In this document: piece by piece, positions 12,910 to 14,684 of the stretch | Layout of the letters: the number at the start of each line of letters is the position of its first letter | Position numbering within the stretch: the stretch's first letter is position 1 | Assembly: GCA_945865705.1 (NCBI GenBank) | Contig: CAMBEY010000040.1 | Coordinates: 1-14,684 of the forward strand | Direction: 5' to 3' | Length of the DNA stretch: 14,684 bases | Source: Candidatus Sulfopaludibacter sp. SbA3 | GTDB taxonomy: Bacteria > Acidobacteriota > Terriglobia > 2-12-FULL-54-10 | Notes under the pieces: model-generated | What the model was told of the DNA's origin: nothing | Seen by the model: only the letters and a program-made list of their open reading frames with translations | The model's database searches: none | Made by a program: the position numbers and the translations under genes

Positions 12910-13827
12910 ATGACGGTAGCGGAACCAGCAATTTCCTGGATGATGCGGCGGGACGAAACTCCGGTGGACATCAAGAGCTCCAGCTTCATGGAGAATCTGG
13001 TAAACGAAGCAACGGATAGTGTGCGATATCTCGCCAAACGGTTGGCCTCGCGCCTGCCTGCGCATGTGGACGTGGAAGACCCCTACCAGATGGGCATGAT
13101 CGGCCTGCTGCAATCCGTCGATCGCTTCGACGACTCGCGCGGCATCAAGTTTCAGACCTACGCCAACCGCCGCGTGCAGGGCGCGATGCTGGACTATCTG
13201 CGCTCGCTCGACTGGCGCCCACGCTCGGTGCGCCGCCGCAATCGCGAGATCGCTGTGGCCGTCTCCACCGTTGAGCAACGCCTGGGCGGCTCGGCCAGCA
13301 CCGAAGAGATCACCGCGCAGATGGACATCAGCATGGACGAGTATCACCAGTGGATGAGCGAAGGCTCCATCCCGCGCGCCGGCGAGTTCATCCACTCCGA
13401 CGCACACGCCAGCAGCAGCTCCGATGACTTCATGAACACCATCGCCGACAGCTCCGCCACGCCGGAACAGGCCGTGCTCAGTGAGCAGATGCAGGCCGTG
13501 CTCTCCAAGGCCATCGACCATTTGCCGGAGAACGAGCGCCTCGTCATGTCGCTTTACTATTATGAGCAGGTCCCCATGCGCGACATCGGCGAACATCTCG
13601 GCGTGAAGCAGGCGCGCGTCTCGCAGCTCCACTCGCAAGCCCTGCGCCGCCTGCGCCTGCGCATGCAGAACAACCGCCCGTTTGGCCAGACAGCGGACCA
13701 GCCGGTCCCCGTCCTCGCCAGGCAGACACCCGCCATCGTGATGACGCCGCGCCAGCCCGCCGCTCGCGTGGCCACCATCTCGCGGCGCAAGACCATCGTG
13801 CGCAGGGACCTCGCGCCAGCCGCCTAA
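12910..13827 (+). CDS. RNA polymerase sigma factor, sigma-28 (FliA/WhiG) family
   Basis: Directs RNA polymerase to alternative promoters, typically of flagellar, chemotaxis or developmental genes. It has 305 residues from the ATG at 12910, which has AGGGGGAG a few bases upstream; a TTG at 12793 has no such support. Region 2 covers about 37-110 and closely follows the family pattern: RLASRLPAHVDVEDPYQMGM, GLLQSVDRFDDSRGIKFQTY, then GAMLDYLRSLDWRPRSVRR. Region 3 is at about 112-150. Region 4 (about 196-250) has LPENERLVMSLYYYEQ and the helix-turn-helix IGEHLGVKQARVSQLHSQAL. Family members usually end after region 4. Here a basic, Pro/Ala-rich tail of about 50 residues follows. No flagellar genes or FlgM-like anti-sigma factor are adjacent, so the regulon is unknown. 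The gene name fliA is plausible but not certain. Confidence 0.92.
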   Translation: MTVAEPAISWMMRRDETPVDIKSSSFMENLVNEATDSVRYLAKRLASRLPAHVDVEDPYQMGMIGLLQSVDRFDDSRGIKFQTYANRRVQGAMLDYLRSLDWRPRSVRRRNREIAVAVSTVEQRLGGSASTEEITAQMDISMDEYHQWMSEGSIPRAGEFIHSDAHASSSSDDFMNTIADSSATPEQAVLSEQMQAVLSKAIDHLPENERLVMSLYYYEQVPMRDIGEHLGVKQARVSQLHSQALRRLRLRMQNNRPFGQTADQPVPVLARQTPAIVMTPRQPAARVATISRRKTIVRRDLAPAA

Positions 13828-14130
13828 CTCGCCCTGGAAATTCAGGGAGTCGACGCCGCAACTTTAAATTTTTCCGGGCAATTTTACTCGCAATTTTGCC
13901 CTCAACTTTCCGGCCACCGCTCACGCGCAACTTCGCTTTTCAACTCCGGGCGTAGTGAATATTTTGATGTTCCTGCGCCCAATCCATTTTCGGTTTTTAT
14001 TTGCCTCCGACTCGCCCCCACCGCGCGCGCCAAATTTGCGGAATTGACCAACCTGACCAAATTGCACACTTTCACGGAAGAATCCAAATTATCGGTTCCC
14101 GCGGCCCCCACGCCCCCCTCACCCCGAGGC

Positions 14131-14207
14131 AGTACCCGCTGAGTTACCAGTACTAATAGGACTTCGACCCAGTACTACACCCTCGTCCCGATAGGACACC
14201 CAGTACT
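14131..14207. other. Cluster of AGTACT palindromes
   Basis: AGTACC at 14131 and perfect palindromic AGTACT at 14149, 14171 and 14202; the three AGTACT are each preceded by CC. TAGGAC occurs twice between them (14157-14162 and 14192-14197). Three copies of one hexameric palindrome within 60 bases is not expected by chance. It could be a protein-binding cluster. The part at about 14139-14160 also resembles the 3' end of 23S rRNA. Confidence 0.4.
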
Positions 14208-14233
14208 CCCCACCGGTGCGTGCCACTTCACCT

Positions 14234-14266
14234 CTGACTCACACCTGATTCACACCTGAATCACAA
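14234..14266. repeat. Three tandem 11-bp units
   Basis: CTGACTCACAC (14234-14244), CTGATTCACAC (14245-14255) and CTGAATCACAA (14256-14266): direct repeats at one helical turn, about 27 bases after the AGTACT cluster. Confidence 0.75.
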
Positions 14267-14314
14267 ATGTCGCATCGCGCCCCGCCCGCCCCATCCGCCA
14301 ATTTTTCCAAAGAA

Positions 14315-14387
14315 TCAAGATTCACGTCGGCCCGCGCAACTTGATTCCGACAATTCGGAATTGACCGCAATTTCCGACGTTTCTTGA
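14315..14387. other. Nested inverted repeats (possible structured RNA or DNA site)
   Basis: Outer arms TCAAGA (14315-14320) with TCTTGA (14382-14387), and ACGTCGG (14324-14330) with CCGACGT (14374-14380), enclose a perfect hairpin ATTCCGA-CAAT-TCGGAAT (14344-14361). An alternative pairing, GAATCAAG (14312-14319) with CTTGATTC (14340-14347), is also perfect and mutually exclusive with the outer arm and with the inner hairpin. Confidence 0.45.
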
Positions 14388-14491
14388 TCGCGCCCGCTCC
14401 ACCGTCAGGGCACCTGACGCAGATTCGCGCCGCGCGGCAGTGCGCGTCAAAGGCATTCAAGGGGGAATTCAAGGGAGTGCTATAGTTTGAC

Positions 14492-14566
14492 GCACTCCTG
14501 CTGTAGCGCCGGCATCTTGCCGGCCTCCAGAGCCGCCAGGATGGCGGCGCTACGTCAAGCAGGTGC
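14492..14566. repeat. Two-hairpin palindromic repeat element (family C)
   Basis: GTAGCGCC (14503-14510) pairs with GGCGCTAC (14546-14553). Inside, each arm is itself a hairpin: GCCGGC-ATCTT-GCCGGC (14508-14524) and GCCGCC-AGGAT-GGCGGC (14532-14548). The flanks CCTGCT (14497-14502) and AGCAGG (14558-14563) extend the symmetry. The layout resembles REP-like doublets. I recall GTAGCGCCGGCATCTTGCCG-type repeats as widespread in acidobacterial and related genomes; the family name is not known to me. Confidence 0.7.
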
Positions 14567-14579
14567 GCTTCCGAAATCA

Positions 14580-14596
14580 AAATGGCTTTGCCATTT
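14580..14596 (-). terminator. Probable intrinsic terminator for a minus-strand gene ending at 14621
   Basis: AAATGGC-TTT-GCCATTT (14580-14596) is a perfect 7-bp hairpin with a 3-base loop. On the minus strand it continues as TTTTGATTTC, a moderate T-rich tail. It lies 24 bases after the stop codon of the partial reading frame at the window edge. Confidence 0.5.
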
Positions 14597-14620
14597 AGTG
14601 AGCCATTGCTATACTCACAC

Positions 14621-14684
14621 TCACGCACCCCATGACGAGCCTTTAGGGCGCTTTTCCGGGATGTTGTATCCGAGCCGCGCCAGT
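14621..14684 (-). CDS. Possible 3' end of a gene running in from beyond the window
   Basis: On the minus strand one frame is open from the edge and ends with TGA at 14623-14621, giving the C-terminal sequence LARLGYNIPEKRPKGSSWGA. It looks protein-like, is open to the edge and is followed by a terminator-like hairpin. With only about 20 codons visible no family can be assigned, and the other frames cannot be fully excluded. Confidence 0.35.
   Translation of the reverse strand, partial: LARLGYNIPEKRPKGSSWGA

Larger units (their letters stand above)
13828..14491. other. Long non-coding stretch after the sigma factor with several repeats and hairpins
   Basis: No credible complete gene is seen; reading frames here are short and of odd composition. 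Right after the stop is a weak hairpin CCCTG/CAGGG (13832-13847), then GGGCAA/TTGCCC (13876-13881 with 13896-13901) within a stretch of repeated CAACTT and AATTTT words. This may serve as the 3' end of the sigma mRNA, though a clean T-run is missing. Further on are four AGTAC(C/T) sites (14131-14207), a tandem 11-mer (14234-14266) and an imperfect long stem enclosing a perfect hairpin (14315-14387). Confidence 0.6.

Noticed and set aside
12811..13638. Minus-strand frame (275 codons) opposite the sigma-factor gene
   Set aside because: Shadow of a convincing sigma factor; rich in His, Gly, Ala and Val with no domain and no ribosome binding site.
14234..14266. Three tandem 11-mers considered as a CRISPR-like or iteron array
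   Set aside because: Units are too short and contiguous for CRISPR, and there are no spacers, cas genes, rep gene or origin features nearby.
14239..14628. 129-codon minus-strand frame near the window end
   Set aside because: It runs through the tandem 11-mers, nested inverted repeats and the two-hairpin repeat, so it is repeat-derived open sequence.
1..14684. Search for a new defence, toxin or biosynthetic gene cluster
   Set aside because: All convincing genes belong to known housekeeping or single-gene families. No clustered unknown genes, toxin-antitoxin pair, nuclease or phage gene was seen.

Overview
This window looks like ordinary chromosomal DNA from a GC-rich Gram-negative-type bacterium, most likely a member of the Acidobacteriota. 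That placement is my inference. It rests on the cell-wall cluster order, a class B penicillin-binding protein with a PASTA tail, a MurE of the meso-diaminopimelate type, a heme-motif outer-membrane-like protein, and dispersed palindromic intergenic repeats of a kind I associate with acidobacterial genomes. No mobile element with a transposase, no CRISPR array, no tRNA gene and no complete rRNA gene is visible.

Positions 1-6556 (minus strand) hold the start of a dcw (division and cell wall) cluster. In transcription order it is mraZ promoter, mraZ, rsmH (mraW), ftsL, ftsI, murE and murF, with murF cut by the window edge. Together they make muropeptide precursors (MurE, MurF) and the septal transpeptidase (FtsI, with its FtsL partner), under the MraZ regulator and the RsmH 16S rRNA methyltransferase. 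The mraZ upstream region carries a striking array of seven GTGGAG-like hexamers at an exact 10-bp period. It starts at the predicted transcription start and runs almost to the mraZ start codon. It is probably the autoregulatory operator.

Positions 6557-7689 are a junction. On the plus strand there is a possible orphan short ORF of 13 codons with a very good ribosome binding site, followed by a G-rich, structured, tandemly repeated segment. On the minus strand there is a 2H-phosphoesterase / 2'-5' RNA ligase-like gene.

Positions 7583-10948 (plus strand) are a branched-chain amino acid operon in the order ilvC, ilvB, ilvN (or ilvM-like). It has a near-consensus sigma-70 promoter and a 5' stem-loop in the leader. 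Its gaps, and the region upstream of it, contain three palindromic dispersed repeats from two families.

Positions 11068-12204 (minus strand) encode a secreted c-type-heme-motif protein with a probable outer-membrane barrel. After a gap of about 700 bases with palindromes, a candidate promoter and a structured leader comes a plus-strand sigma-28 (FliA/WhiG family) sigma factor with a basic C-terminal tail (12910-13827). The final ~790 bases contain no convincing complete gene. They hold several hairpins, a cluster of AGTACT palindromes, a short tandem repeat, a two-hairpin palindromic repeat, and the probable 3' end of a minus-strand gene with its terminator.

I found no evidence of a wholly new multi-gene system. 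The items most worth a second look are the seven-unit MraZ operator, the 6600-6800 short ORF plus structured element, the paired repeat families around ilvCBN, and the structured 14300-14570 region.
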